Shown here: positions 26,445-34,097 of the stretch, piece after piece | How positions within the stretch are numbered: position 1 is the stretch's first letter | Layout of the letters: each line of letters starts with the position of its first letter | DNA from: Pelomonas sp. KK5 | GTDB taxonomy: Bacteria > Pseudomonadota > Gammaproteobacteria > Burkholderiales > Burkholderiaceae_C | Assembly (NCBI RefSeq): GCF_001984095.1 | Contig: NZ_LYVQ01000019.1 | Coordinates: forward strand, 1-46,508 | DNA: 46,508 nt | Direction: 5' to 3' | Program-made: the position numbers and the translations under genes | Notes under the pieces: generated by a model | What the model saw: only the letters and a program-made list of their open reading frames with translations | Told to the model about the DNA's origin: nothing | The model's database searches: none

Positions 26445-27635
26445 TCAGTCCCTGACAAGTAGCAGGCTGCCGCCGAGCGGTCCGCCACCGGAGGCGCATA
26501 CCGAGACCTGATGCGGCGCGATCTGGCGCTCGCCCGCGCGGTTCCAGAGCTGGGTGCAGGCTTCGTGCACGTAGCCCAGGCCATGCGTGCGCCCGCCGGA
26601 GAGCTGGCCGCCATTGGTGTTGAGCGGCAGCACGCCGTCGCGCGCTATGCGGGCGCCGCCCTCGACGAAGGCACCGCTCTCGCCGCGCGGGCACAGGCCC
26701 ATCGCCTCAAGCCAGATCATCGTCAGGATGGAGAAGCCGTCGTAGAGCTGGGCGCTGCCCACATCGCCCGGCTTCAGGTCCGTGCGGTTCCACATCATCC
26801 GGCCGACGTCGAAGGCCGCGCCCTCGGTCAGCGAGATCTGGTCCCAGGACCAGGGCTGGTGCAGGGCCGCCCCGATCGCCTCGATGCGGATCGGCGCGTT
26901 CGGCCCGTCCTTCGCGGCATCGGCGCGCGACAGGACAAGCGCCGTCGAGGCATCGCAGTGCACGTCGCAGTCGAACATGCGCAGCGGCGTGGAGATCATC
27001 CGCGAGGCCATGTAGTCGTCCATGCCCATCGGCTTGCGCATCACCGCCTTGGGATTGAGCATCGCGTTGCGGCGGCAGGTGAGGGCGATCTGAGCCAGTT
27101 GCTCAGAGCGGGTGCCGAACTCGTGGAAGTGCCGCTGCGCGTACATCGCCATCAGGTTGACGGCGGAGAGCACGTTGAACGGCGTGTACCACTGCCAGAA
27201 ATAGCTGGTGTCGCGGCCGCTGGTCTTGTTGGTCAGAGCCGAGGCGCCCTTGTCGACCTGGCGGCTGCTGGCCTCGGTGATCGTGCGGAACACCAGCACA
27301 TGGCGGGCCAGGCCGGCGGCGATCGCCATCGCGCCATTGATCACACCGGCCAGTGGCCCCGGGCCTTCGTAGCCACCGCCGAACCAGTTCACCTGCAAGC
27401 CCATGGCGCTGATCAGCGCGTTCGGGCCGACCGGCGAGAAGCTGTTGCCGTTGTTGTTGTCGCCCGGCCAGCAGGAGACGCCGTCGATGTCGGCGGGCGT
27501 GAGGCCCGCGTCCTGGATGGCCTCCAGCGCGGCGTCCAGCGTCAGCCTCATCGCGGACTTGGTGGAGGGCCGGCCGATCTCGGATTGCCCGATGCCGGTG
27601 ATGGCGACGTCCTTCTCGAACACCCGGTCAAACAT
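26445..27635 (-). CDS. Thiolase-superfamily lipid-transfer (Ltp/SCP-x-like) protein
   Basis: About 396 residues. It starts MFDRVFEKDVAITGIGQSEIG, typical for Ltp proteins, and contains the family landmarks SQ-like AIAAGLARHVLVFRT, QLYDGFS, GGQLSGGRTHGLGYV and CASGGGPLGG. The usual thiolase nucleophile motif CGSG is absent. Steroid Ltp2 enzymes of this family are retro-aldolases that work with a DUF35 partner; the DUF35 gene here ends inside this gene's start (8-base overlap), which supports the same partnership. Function is therefore more likely C-C cleavage of a beta-hydroxyacyl-CoA than thiolysis (inference). An in-frame ATG 18 bases upstream is possible; 27635 is preferred because AAGG precedes it. 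Confidence 0.85.
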   Translation of the reverse strand: MFDRVFEKDVAITGIGQSEIGRPSTKSAMRLTLDAALEAIQDAGLTPADIDGVSCWPGDNNNGNSFSPVGPNALISAMGLQVNWFGGGYEGPGPLAGVINGAMAIAAGLARHVLVFRTITEASSRQVDKGASALTNKTSGRDTSYFWQWYTPFNVLSAVNLMAMYAQRHFHEFGTRSEQLAQIALTCRRNAMLNPKAVMRKPMGMDDYMASRMISTPLRMFDCDVHCDASTALVLSRADAAKDGPNAPIRIEAIGAALHQPWSWDQISLTEGAAFDVGRMMWNRTDLKPGDVGSAQLYDGFSILTMIWLEAMGLCPRGESGAFVEGGARIARDGVLPLNTNGGQLSGGRTHGLGYVHEACTQLWNRAGERQIAPHQVSVCASGGGPLGGSLLLVRD

Positions 27636-28044
27636 CGCTAAGCCTTGATTCAAGCGGAGCGAACAGCGGGATCCAGACGTCCTCCTGCTGCTCGAAGATC
27701 ACGCGCACCGGCATGTCGATGCGCACCTCCTGCGGCGAGCAGCGCACGATATTGCTGGTCAGCCGCAGCCCGGCCTGTTCGGCCAGCTCGATGATGGCGA
27801 CCACGTACGGTGTCTGCAATTCGGGCGTCCAGGCCTGCTCGTTGATCGTGAAGGCCAGCACCTTGCCGCGACCGGACACCGGCTTCGGGGCGACATCGAA
27901 GCTGCGGCAGTGCGGACAGATCGGCGCCGGCGGATGGAACCAGCGCGAGCAGGCGGCGCAGCGGTGGATGTTCAGCACGCCATCGGCACCGCCTTGCCAG
28001 AACGGCGCGGTGTCCGGCGTCAGCGCGGGCAGCTTGCGGCTCAT
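27628..28044 (-). CDS. DUF35/OB-fold zinc-ribbon protein, Ltp partner
   Basis: 138 residues. The N-terminal rubredoxin-like zinc ribbon is complete: C29-x2-C32 and C43-x2-C46. An OB-fold follows (GRGKVLAFTINEQAW, PYVVAIIELAEQAGLRLTSNI). DUF35 proteins pair with thiolase-like proteins (for example ChsH2-type domains with Ltp2) and supply acyl-CoA contacts or stabilise the partner. The ATG at 28044 overlaps the stop of the amidohydrolase_2 gene as ATGA, and its own stop lies inside the thiolase-like gene, so all three are translationally coupled. Longer frames upstream overlap the amidohydrolase and are not used. Confidence 0.88.
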   Translation of the reverse strand: MSRKLPALTPDTAPFWQGGADGVLNIHRCAACSRWFHPPAPICPHCRSFDVAPKPVSGRGKVLAFTINEQAWTPELQTPYVVAIIELAEQAGLRLTSNIVRCSPQEVRIDMPVRVIFEQQEDVWIPLFAPLESRLSDV

Positions 28045-29051
28045 GGCTGAAGCTTCAGCAGCTCGATCGCATTGCCGGCGCGGATCTTCTCGCGGTCTGC
28101 GCCTTCCAGGCCCAGGCCCTCGGTCGGATCGCCATTGTCGTAGGCGCCGCCGAAATTGGTGCCGTGGACCAGCCGGTCCACGCCGACGACCTCCAGCACG
28201 CCGCGGCGCAGCGCGGGCGAATGCACGTCGAGGTCGAAGTAGAAATTGGGCAGGTAGTCCATCAGCGGGCGCTTGTTGCGGGCGTCCGGCGCCATGCCCT
28301 TGTTCAGCTCGGCCAGGCGGCCGAGCTGGAACACGGCCATGCCGCCGGCATGCGTGATGTAGGTCTTCAGCGTCGGGAAGGCATCGAGCGCGCCGCCGCA
28401 GATCAGGTACCAGAAGAACAGGGTCTCGTCCACGCAGTCGCCGACGATGGAACTGGTCTCGAACTTGTCCTTGTGATGCTGGTCGCCCAGCCAGATGGAC
28501 TGGTTGTAGCCGTGGACCATGATCGGCACGTCCAGCTCGGTCAGCTTCTCCCAGAGCGGGAACAGTTCCTCGCTGTGGGCCTCCAGCCCGTTGAAGTTCG
28601 CGCCGCCCACGCACAGCCCCTTGGCGCCCAGCTGCCTGACCGCCCGGTCGATCTCCTTGACGGCCTCCTTCGGGTCGGCCAGGTTGGCATGGCCCCAGAA
28701 GGCGAAGTGCTCCGGGTCCTCCGCGCAGTACTTGGACATCTCCTCGTTGCAGGTGCGCGCGTACTCGTTGCCGAAGTCGCCGGCCCAGTACATGAAGGCA
28801 TGCGAAGGCGTGGACAGGACGAGCTTGTCGACCCCGCGCTCGGCCATCAGCGCGCGGCGGCTCGCGTGGGTCATCTTCGACAGCAGCGCGGCCTCGGCCT
28901 CGGCATCGGTGGCGGCCGGCTTGCGGTGCTTGTTGGTGCCCAGCGAGAAGTGGCCGACCGTCAGCCCCTGACGCTTCATGAACGGCCCCCAGAACTCATG
29001 CCTGTTCAACATGCCCGCGGTGAACAGATGGGCGTGGACATCAATAAGCAA
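28041..29051 (-). CDS. Amidohydrolase_2 family metal enzyme (ACMSD-like), first copy
   Basis: 336 residues. Metal and catalytic residues of the ACMSD/LigW/resorcylate-decarboxylase group are visible: H6 and H8 (VHAHL), H180 (MVHGYN), H234 (THAGG) and D305 (NFGGAYD). Members are Zn/Mn-dependent decarboxylases of aromatic or muconic semialdehyde acids, or C-C/C-N hydrolases. It is paralogous to the protein at 39811-40893, sharing GAKGL-x-GGANF and HGYNQS blocks. It is the first gene of a six-gene minus-strand operon. It could decarboxylate or open the ring of an intermediate; the substrate is unknown. Confidence 0.88.
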   Translation of the reverse strand: MLIDVHAHLFTAGMLNRHEFWGPFMKRQGLTVGHFSLGTNKHRKPAATDAEAEAALLSKMTHASRRALMAERGVDKLVLSTPSHAFMYWAGDFGNEYARTCNEEMSKYCAEDPEHFAFWGHANLADPKEAVKEIDRAVRQLGAKGLCVGGANFNGLEAHSEELFPLWEKLTELDVPIMVHGYNQSIWLGDQHHKDKFETSSIVGDCVDETLFFWYLICGGALDAFPTLKTYITHAGGMAVFQLGRLAELNKGMAPDARNKRPLMDYLPNFYFDLDVHSPALRRGVLEVVGVDRLVHGTNFGGAYDNGDPTEGLGLEGADREKIRAGNAIELLKLQP

Positions 29052-29139
29052 GGGGCTCTCCCGGTTGACGCATCAGTGTCGAAGCAGTGTAATAGCTGAA
29101 CAGATTCAGTCAAGATGTATAACTTAGAGGGTTTTCACG
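29052..29139. promoter_or_regulatory. Divergent control region with CTGAA/TTCAG inverted repeat
   Basis: This 88-base gap separates the starts of two divergent operons. It holds CTGAA (29096-29100) and TTCAG (29105-29109), an inverted repeat with a four-base spacer, and TATAAC (29118-29123), a good -10 sequence for the plus strand. If that -10 were used, the transcript would start almost at the Shine-Dalgarno AGAGG (29126-29130), so its use is uncertain. A regulator bound at the repeat could control both operons together. Confidence 0.45.
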
Positions 29140-29841
29140 ATGACTTCCTCACTGTCTGACCGGGTTTTCGTGGTCACCGGGGGCTTCGGCGCGCTGGGGC
29201 GCGCGCTGGCGGCGGTGCTGCTGGAGGAGGGCGCGCGTGTCGCGCTGCTGGATCGGGCGCCGGCGGGTGCCGGGCTGCCGGGCGGTGAGCGCGTGCTGGT
29301 CATCGGCGGCGCAGACCTGGGCGATGCCGGCGCCGCCGCGGCTGCATTCGCTCAGGTGAAGCAGCGCTGGCAGCGCGTCGACGGCCTGGTCAACGTGGCC
29401 GGCGGCTTCGCCTGGGAGACCGTGGGCGAGGGCAAGCTGGACACCTGGGACCGCCTCTACGCGATGAACCTGCGCAGCGCCGTGTCGGCGAGCCAGGCGG
29501 CCTTGCCGCACCTGAGCACCGACGGCCGCGGCCGCATCGTCAACATCGCCGCGCTCGGCGCGGTGAAGGCCGCCACCGGCATGGGCGCCTATGCCGCGTC
29601 CAAGGCCGGCGTGATGCGCTTGACCGAGGCGCTGGCCGAAGAACTGAAGGACCGCGGCATCACCGTCAACGCGGTGCTGCCCAGCATCATCGACACGCCG
29701 GCCAACCGCGCCGACATGCCGGATGCCGCCTTCGACCGCTGGGTCACGCCCGAGGCCCTGGGCCGCGTGATCAAGTTCCTGCTGTCCGATGACGCTGCGG
29801 CGATCACCGGCGCGCTGCTGCCCGTCGCGGGCCGCACCTGA
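29140..29841 (+). CDS. SDR family oxidoreductase
   Basis: 233-residue SDR, on the short side. The cofactor motif is GGFGALG at 14-20, followed by NVAGG at 85-89 and YAASK giving Y151 and K155. The residue 13 before the tyrosine, normally the catalytic Ser, is A138 (VNIAALG). The acidic D38 after the second strand suggests NAD use. It is the first gene of an operon with an FAH protein and a beta-rich protein of unknown role. Dehydrogenation of a dihydrodiol or hydroxy-acid made by the Rieske enzyme is a possible role, but it is not shown. Confidence 0.87.
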   Translation: MTSSLSDRVFVVTGGFGALGRALAAVLLEEGARVALLDRAPAGAGLPGGERVLVIGGADLGDAGAAAAAFAQVKQRWQRVDGLVNVAGGFAWETVGEGKLDTWDRLYAMNLRSAVSASQAALPHLSTDGRGRIVNIAALGAVKAATGMGAYAASKAGVMRLTEALAEELKDRGITVNAVLPSIIDTPANRADMPDAAFDRWVTPEALGRVIKFLLSDDAAAITGALLPVAGRT

Positions 29842-29862
29842 CCACTCTTCCAACAAGAAACC

Positions 29863-30870
29863 ATGAGACTCGTCACCTACTCCGACGCCCAGGGCGTCCA
29901 GCACGCCGGCGCCTTCATCGACCAGGACACGGCCATCCTCTCGCTGCAGGCGGCGCAGCGCGAACTGCACGGCGCCACGTCGCCGAGCCTGTCCAGCGTG
30001 CTCTCGCTGATCGAGGCCGGAGACGAGGCGATGGCCCATGCGCGTTCGCTGGTCGAACGCGCGCCGCGTGTGGCCGTGCTGCTGCGCCACCAGGTGCACC
30101 TGCATGCGCCGATCCAGCCGCCGCCGCAGATGCGCGACTGCTCCTGCTTCGAACTGCACCTGCGCCAGAGCTTCGCCGCGGCCCGCAAGATCCGCGCGCT
30201 GCAGACGCCGGACCCCGAGGCCACGCTGGCCGCGATGAGCACCAAGGCGGACGAGCGCGTGATCGCCACCTTCAACCGCCAGCCGATCTACTACAAGTGC
30301 AACCGCTTCGCGGTGATCGGCCCGGACGACGACGTGGTGTGGCCGAGCTTCTCGAAGGCGCTCGACTTCGAACTGGAGTTCGGCTGCTACATCGGTCGCA
30401 AGACCAAGGACGTCGCCAAGGCGGACGCACGCAAGCACATCGTCGGCTACACGATCTTCAACGACATCAGCGCCCGTGACGCACAGGCGCTGGAGATGTC
30501 CGGCATGCTCGGCCCGGCCAAGAGCAAGGACTTCGACACGGCCAATGTGATGGGCCCCTGCCTGGTGACCACCGACGAGCTGGAAGACCCGTACAACCTG
30601 ACCATGATCGCCCGCGTCAACGGCGAGGAATGGGGCCGCGGCAGTACAAGCACGATGCGCTGGACCTTCGAGGACGTGATCGAGCACATCTCCCGCTCCG
30701 AGACCCTGTACCCGGGCGAGTTCCTGGGCTCGGGCACCGTCGGCAATGGTTGCGGCCTGGAACAGTTGCGCAACCTGAAGGCCAACGACGTGGTGGAGTT
30801 GGAGGTCCAGGGCCTGGGCATCCTGCGCACACGCATCACCCGTCCCCAGCGTGTGACGGCCCCCGCCTGA
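29863..30870 (+). CDS. Fumarylacetoacetate hydrolase (FAH) family protein, long form
   Basis: 335 residues, longer than the other two FAH proteins of the window and resembling the fumarylacetoacetase-type subgroup with an N-terminal domain (about 1-90). The metal ligands are E170 and E172 in DFELEF and D201 in NDISARD; the catalytic-loop segment MRDCSCFELHLRQ lies at 90-102. The C-terminus has GEFLGSGTVGNGCGLE. Reactions expected for this group are hydrolysis of 1,3-diketo or acylpyruvate C-C bonds. It starts 21 bases after the SDR and precedes the beta-rich protein by 29 bases. Confidence 0.88.
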   Translation: MRLVTYSDAQGVQHAGAFIDQDTAILSLQAAQRELHGATSPSLSSVLSLIEAGDEAMAHARSLVERAPRVAVLLRHQVHLHAPIQPPPQMRDCSCFELHLRQSFAAARKIRALQTPDPEATLAAMSTKADERVIATFNRQPIYYKCNRFAVIGPDDDVVWPSFSKALDFELEFGCYIGRKTKDVAKADARKHIVGYTIFNDISARDAQALEMSGMLGPAKSKDFDTANVMGPCLVTTDELEDPYNLTMIARVNGEEWGRGSTSTMRWTFEDVIEHISRSETLYPGEFLGSGTVGNGCGLEQLRNLKANDVVELEVQGLGILRTRITRPQRVTAPA

Positions 30871-30899
30871 TCCCGATCATCCTGACGAAAGCCGCCCCG

Positions 30900-31931
30900 A
30901 TGAAGACCTTCTCTTACACGCCCGAACGGGGCGACTTCGCCTTCCAGATGCTGATCGCCCCGTACAAGGTGTCGGCCGAGACGCTGGCCGATACGCGGGG
31001 CTACTACGGCCTCAAGCTGACCAAGCACTCGCCCTTCGGCTGCGTGCGGGACGAGGAGGGGCACCTCTATGCCTTCGTGCGCGCGCTGAACGCGCCGGAC
31101 AGCACGCCCAACCCGATGAAGTTCATCTACCAGTCCAGCCGCGTGGACGGGCAGACGCTGCGCATCGACAAGGCCCGCACCGCCAGCCAGGCGATGACGG
31201 CGATGCCCGAGCGGGGCTTCAGCGAGGGCGCCATGTGCTGGCAGAACGTGCCGGGCGAGGAGGGCAATGCCTGGCGCATCGCAGCGTCCGGCGAACGCAT
31301 CCATTGGAAGGAAGAGGGCCTGTTCGACCTCTCCGGCGCGCTGATGGGCGAGGGCTTCCAGTGGTACCTGCCGGGGCCGGAGTGGGGCATGTTCTACGTG
31401 TCCCAGCTCTACGAACTGCAAGGTACCTGCGAAGGGCGGCCGGTCAAGGGCGCGATGGCACTGGACCAGCCCTATATGGTCGACGGCGGCGCGATCCACT
31501 TCCGCAAGGATCCGATCGTCAACAACAAGAAGCACGTGGCCTGGTGGTCCTTCGTCACTATCTACAAGGACGGCACCTGGGACACCGGCTCCTTCATGGT
31601 GGGCCACGATCATCTCGGCTACGCGATCTTCCAGAACGAGAAGGGCGAGATCCGCACCACCACCGACGTCGATGCCCGCGTCGTGCACAAGCAGGAAAGC
31701 TGGTTCGCCCAGTCGGTCACCATCACCGTGGAAGGCAAGGAACAGTGGGAATTCCTGCCCGACCGCTACGGCGAGATGGCCGACTTCACCGGCGGATTCC
31801 CGGTGACCGCGCAGCAGGAAGGCCGCTGGCGCCGCGTCGGCGACACCCGCGAGCCGGACCGCTGGTTCGGCTGGGGAGAATCCGATCTGCGCAATGGAAC
31901 GGCGCGCAACGTGCAGGGCCGCGAACTTTGA
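30900..31931 (+). CDS. Beta-rich protein of unknown function, possibly lipocalin/AttH-like
   Basis: 343 residues with no signal peptide and no membrane segment. It is rich in Trp, Tyr and Gly and alternating beta-strand patterns, for example WYLPGPEWGMFYVSQLYEL, HVAWWSFVTIYKDGTWDTG and DRWFGWGESDLRNG. The overall look recalls two-domain lipocalin-like proteins (AttH or hydroxyneurosporene-synthase type), but I do not recognise a firm family. The ATG at 30900 is used because the longer frame overlaps the FAH gene. It ends 52 bases before the palindrome controlling the Rieske genes. Binding or hydrating a hydrophobic intermediate is a guess. Confidence 0.7.
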   Translation: MKTFSYTPERGDFAFQMLIAPYKVSAETLADTRGYYGLKLTKHSPFGCVRDEEGHLYAFVRALNAPDSTPNPMKFIYQSSRVDGQTLRIDKARTASQAMTAMPERGFSEGAMCWQNVPGEEGNAWRIAASGERIHWKEEGLFDLSGALMGEGFQWYLPGPEWGMFYVSQLYELQGTCEGRPVKGAMALDQPYMVDGGAIHFRKDPIVNNKKHVAWWSFVTIYKDGTWDTGSFMVGHDHLGYAIFQNEKGEIRTTTDVDARVVHKQESWFAQSVTITVEGKEQWEFLPDRYGEMADFTGGFPVTAQQEGRWRRVGDTREPDRWFGWGESDLRNGTARNVQGREL

Positions 31932-31980
31932 GCGGCGCGTCCAGTGGGGTTGATCCCATGCCGCCAGCCAATTATTTTTA

Positions 31981-32010
31981 TGCACACTATCGTCGATAGT
32001 GTCTTATATT
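31981..32010 (+). promoter_or_regulatory. Promoter and 19-base palindromic operator of the Rieske oxygenase genes
   Basis: ACACTATCG-T-CGATAGTGT at 31984-32002 is a perfect palindrome with nine-base arms. It overlaps a possible -35 (TGCACA, 31981-31986) and the 18-base spacer before a good -10 (TATATT, 32005-32010). The start codon of the alpha subunit is at 32039, with AGGAG at 32027-32031. This is the usual arrangement for a TetR-, GntR- or IclR-type repressor site. A nine-base half, CACTATCGT, recurs on the minus strand at 34836-34844 between DUF2889 and an SDR. Confidence 0.65.
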
Positions 32011-32038
32011 AGTCGAAGAGACATACAGGAGCACAAGC

Positions 32039-33436
32039 ATGCTGACGCAGACGAGCCCGATGCTGGCCGACGGCACCAAGATCGCCGACCTGGTCATGCC
32101 CGCGACGCGGGAAGTCCAGATGAGGGTCCTCTCCGATCCCGAGATCTACGACCTTGAGATGGAGCGCATCTTCGGCAAGATCTGGAACTTCCTGGGCCAT
32201 GAGTCCGAGATCCCGAACTCCGGCGATTTCGTCGTCCGCGACATGGGCTCCGACCAGGTGATCATCTCGCGTGACAAGGCCGGCGAGGTGCACGTGATGC
32301 TCAACGTCTGCCCGCACCGCGGCATGCGCGTCTCGGTGCTGGACGGCGGCAACACGCAGATCCACAAGTGCATCTACCACGGCTGGGCCTTCCGCCCGAA
32401 CGGCGACTTCATCGGCGCGCCGGTCGAGAAGGAGTGCATGCACGGCAAGATGATGTGCAAGGAGGAGCTGGGCCTGAAGAAGGCGCGCGTCACCCTGTAC
32501 GGCGGCCTGATCTTCGCCACCTGGAACATCGAGGGCCCGTCCTTCGAGGAATTCCTCGGCGATGCCAAGTGGTATTACGACATCCTATTTAAGCGCAGCG
32601 ACCGCGGCCTGGAAGTGCTCGGCCCGCCGCAGCGCTTCGTCGTCCGCGCGAACTGGAAGGCCGCCGGCGAGCAGTCCGCGGCCGACGGCTTCCACACGCT
32701 GACGTTGCACCGCTGGCTCGGTGAGGTCGGCAACTATGCCAAGAAGAACGATGACGGCACCAGCGCCGACCTGAGCCCCGAGATGTACGGCGTCGAGATC
32801 AGTTCGCCGCATGGCCACGCGCTGCGCTGCATCGACCTGGCCCGCAAGATCTCGCGCCTGACCGGCCTGGATCCGAAGGAGCTCAGCGTCCAGCAGAAGC
32901 TCGACGCGCTGCCGCCCGCCGGCATGCACAAGGACATGGTCGAGCAGCTGGCGCGCAATCTCAGCCCCGAGCAGTTGCAGGTGCTGACGACGATGCCGCC
33001 GCAGGTGGGCGGCATCTTCCCGAACGTGCTGTTCGGCTTCGTCTACATCCCGCAGCCCGACGGCTCCGTGCTGGGCTCTCTGACGCTGCACGCCTACGTG
33101 CCGCGCGGCCCGGACAAGCTCGAGTTCGTCAACTGGATCCTGGCCGAGAAGGACGCGCCGCAGGAGCTGCGCGAGCGCATCCTGAAGCAGACGATCCAGC
33201 TCTTCGGCACCTCGGGCATGGTCGAGCAGGACGACTCCGACACCTGGCCCCACATGACCCTCTCCGCCAAGGGCGCGATGGGCAAGAAGCAGACCCTCAA
33301 GTACCAGGCCGTGTACGAGACCGGCGCGCCCGAGGGCTGGCCCGGCCCCGGCATGGTCAACGAAGGTTTCACCAAGGACGACACGCAGTGGCACTGGTGG
33401 ATGTACTGGCGCGAGTTGATGACTTCGGAAGTCTGA
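32039..33436 (+). CDS. Rieske non-heme iron oxygenase, alpha (catalytic) subunit
   Basis: 465 residues. The Rieske [2Fe-2S] cluster ligands are C91 and H93 in CPHRG and C111 and H114 in CIYHGW. In the catalytic domain D216-x2-H219-x4-H224 (ADGFHTLTLH) supplies the bridging Asp and two iron histidines, and D398/D399 in VEQDDSDTW supplies the carboxylate ligand. It activates O2 to dihydroxylate or monooxygenate an aromatic or alicyclic ring using electrons from a reductase and ferredoxin. The beta subunit follows 39 bases later. A reductase is encoded at 23927-25168; no ferredoxin is seen nearby. Substrate not determined. Confidence 0.94.
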   Translation: MLTQTSPMLADGTKIADLVMPATREVQMRVLSDPEIYDLEMERIFGKIWNFLGHESEIPNSGDFVVRDMGSDQVIISRDKAGEVHVMLNVCPHRGMRVSVLDGGNTQIHKCIYHGWAFRPNGDFIGAPVEKECMHGKMMCKEELGLKKARVTLYGGLIFATWNIEGPSFEEFLGDAKWYYDILFKRSDRGLEVLGPPQRFVVRANWKAAGEQSAADGFHTLTLHRWLGEVGNYAKKNDDGTSADLSPEMYGVEISSPHGHALRCIDLARKISRLTGLDPKELSVQQKLDALPPAGMHKDMVEQLARNLSPEQLQVLTTMPPQVGGIFPNVLFGFVYIPQPDGSVLGSLTLHAYVPRGPDKLEFVNWILAEKDAPQELRERILKQTIQLFGTSGMVEQDDSDTWPHMTLSAKGAMGKKQTLKYQAVYETGAPEGWPGPGMVNEGFTKDDTQWHWWMYWRELMTSEV

Positions 33437-33475
33437 GACAACCCTCGCCGCATCAGTCCAAGGAGCTAATCTGTC

Positions 33476-34039
33476 ATGTCAGCCGTTCTTGAAAGCCAGG
33501 CCGTGGAATCCACCGAGACCTTCGAACGCGTGCCGGTGGGCGCGCCCGAGTACAACCGCATCGTCGAATTCCTCTATGAGGAGGCGGCGCTGCTCGACCA
33601 GATCCGCCTGACGGAATGGGCCGCGACGCTGGCCACCGACCTGGTCTACAACGCGCCGCTGCGCGAGACCCGCGGCTCGGCCCACCAGGCCGCCACCTAT
33701 GTGCGCAGCGTGCAGCACTACCACGACGACTACCGCTCGATGATGGGCCGCATCATGCGCTTGACCGGCAAGAGTGCCTGGGCCGAGGATCCGCCCTCGC
33801 GCACGCGTCGCCTCGTCACCAACGTGATGGTTCGCAAAACCGCCAAGCCCGATGAGTTCGCCGTCGTCAGCTACCTATTGGTCACGCGCAGCCGTTTCAA
33901 CTTCGACGAGTTCGACCTGATCAGCGCCGAGCGCCACGACATCCTGCGCAAGGACGGCAGCAGCTTCAAGCTGGCCCGCCGCGAGATCCTGCTGGACCAG
34001 GCCGTGCTCGGCACGCCGAACCTGGCGATCTTCCTCTAA
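33476..34039 (+). CDS. Rieske oxygenase, beta (structural) subunit
   Basis: 187 residues, normal for the SnoaL/NTF2-fold small subunit of ring-hydroxylating dioxygenases. Family patterns are FLYEEAALLDQIRLTEWAATL near residues 30-50, YRSMMGRIMRLTGKSAWAEDPPSRTRR, and the C-terminal FKLARREILLDQAVLGTPNLAIFL (key part RREILLDQ). It stabilises the alpha3beta3 hexamer and shapes the active-site entrance. AAGGAG lies upstream of the ATG, and a strong terminator follows 24 bases after its stop, so alpha and beta make a two-gene transcript. Confidence 0.93.
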   Translation: MSAVLESQAVESTETFERVPVGAPEYNRIVEFLYEEAALLDQIRLTEWAATLATDLVYNAPLRETRGSAHQAATYVRSVQHYHDDYRSMMGRIMRLTGKSAWAEDPPSRTRRLVTNVMVRKTAKPDEFAVVSYLLVTRSRFNFDEFDLISAERHDILRKDGSSFKLARREILLDQAVLGTPNLAIFL

Positions 34040-34062
34040 AGACCTTCTTCAGGCCTTCCGCG

Positions 34063-34097
34063 AATGGCTGGCGTTCACTCGAACGCCAGCCATTTTT
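34063..34097 (+). terminator. Strong intrinsic terminator after the Rieske genes
   Basis: A perfect 14-pair stem, AATGGCTGGCGTTC (34063-34076) and GAACGCCAGCCATT (34081-34094), with a four-base loop ACTC and a following T run (34093-34097). It ends the plus-strand Rieske transcript. The stop codon and last codons of the convergent DUF2889 gene lie within the stem. Confidence 0.9.

Noticed and set aside
29096-29123. CTGAAC/TATAAC as a normal plus-strand promoter
   Set aside because: The transcript would begin at or after the Shine-Dalgarno of the SDR gene, so it was kept only as a control region, not called as a promoter.
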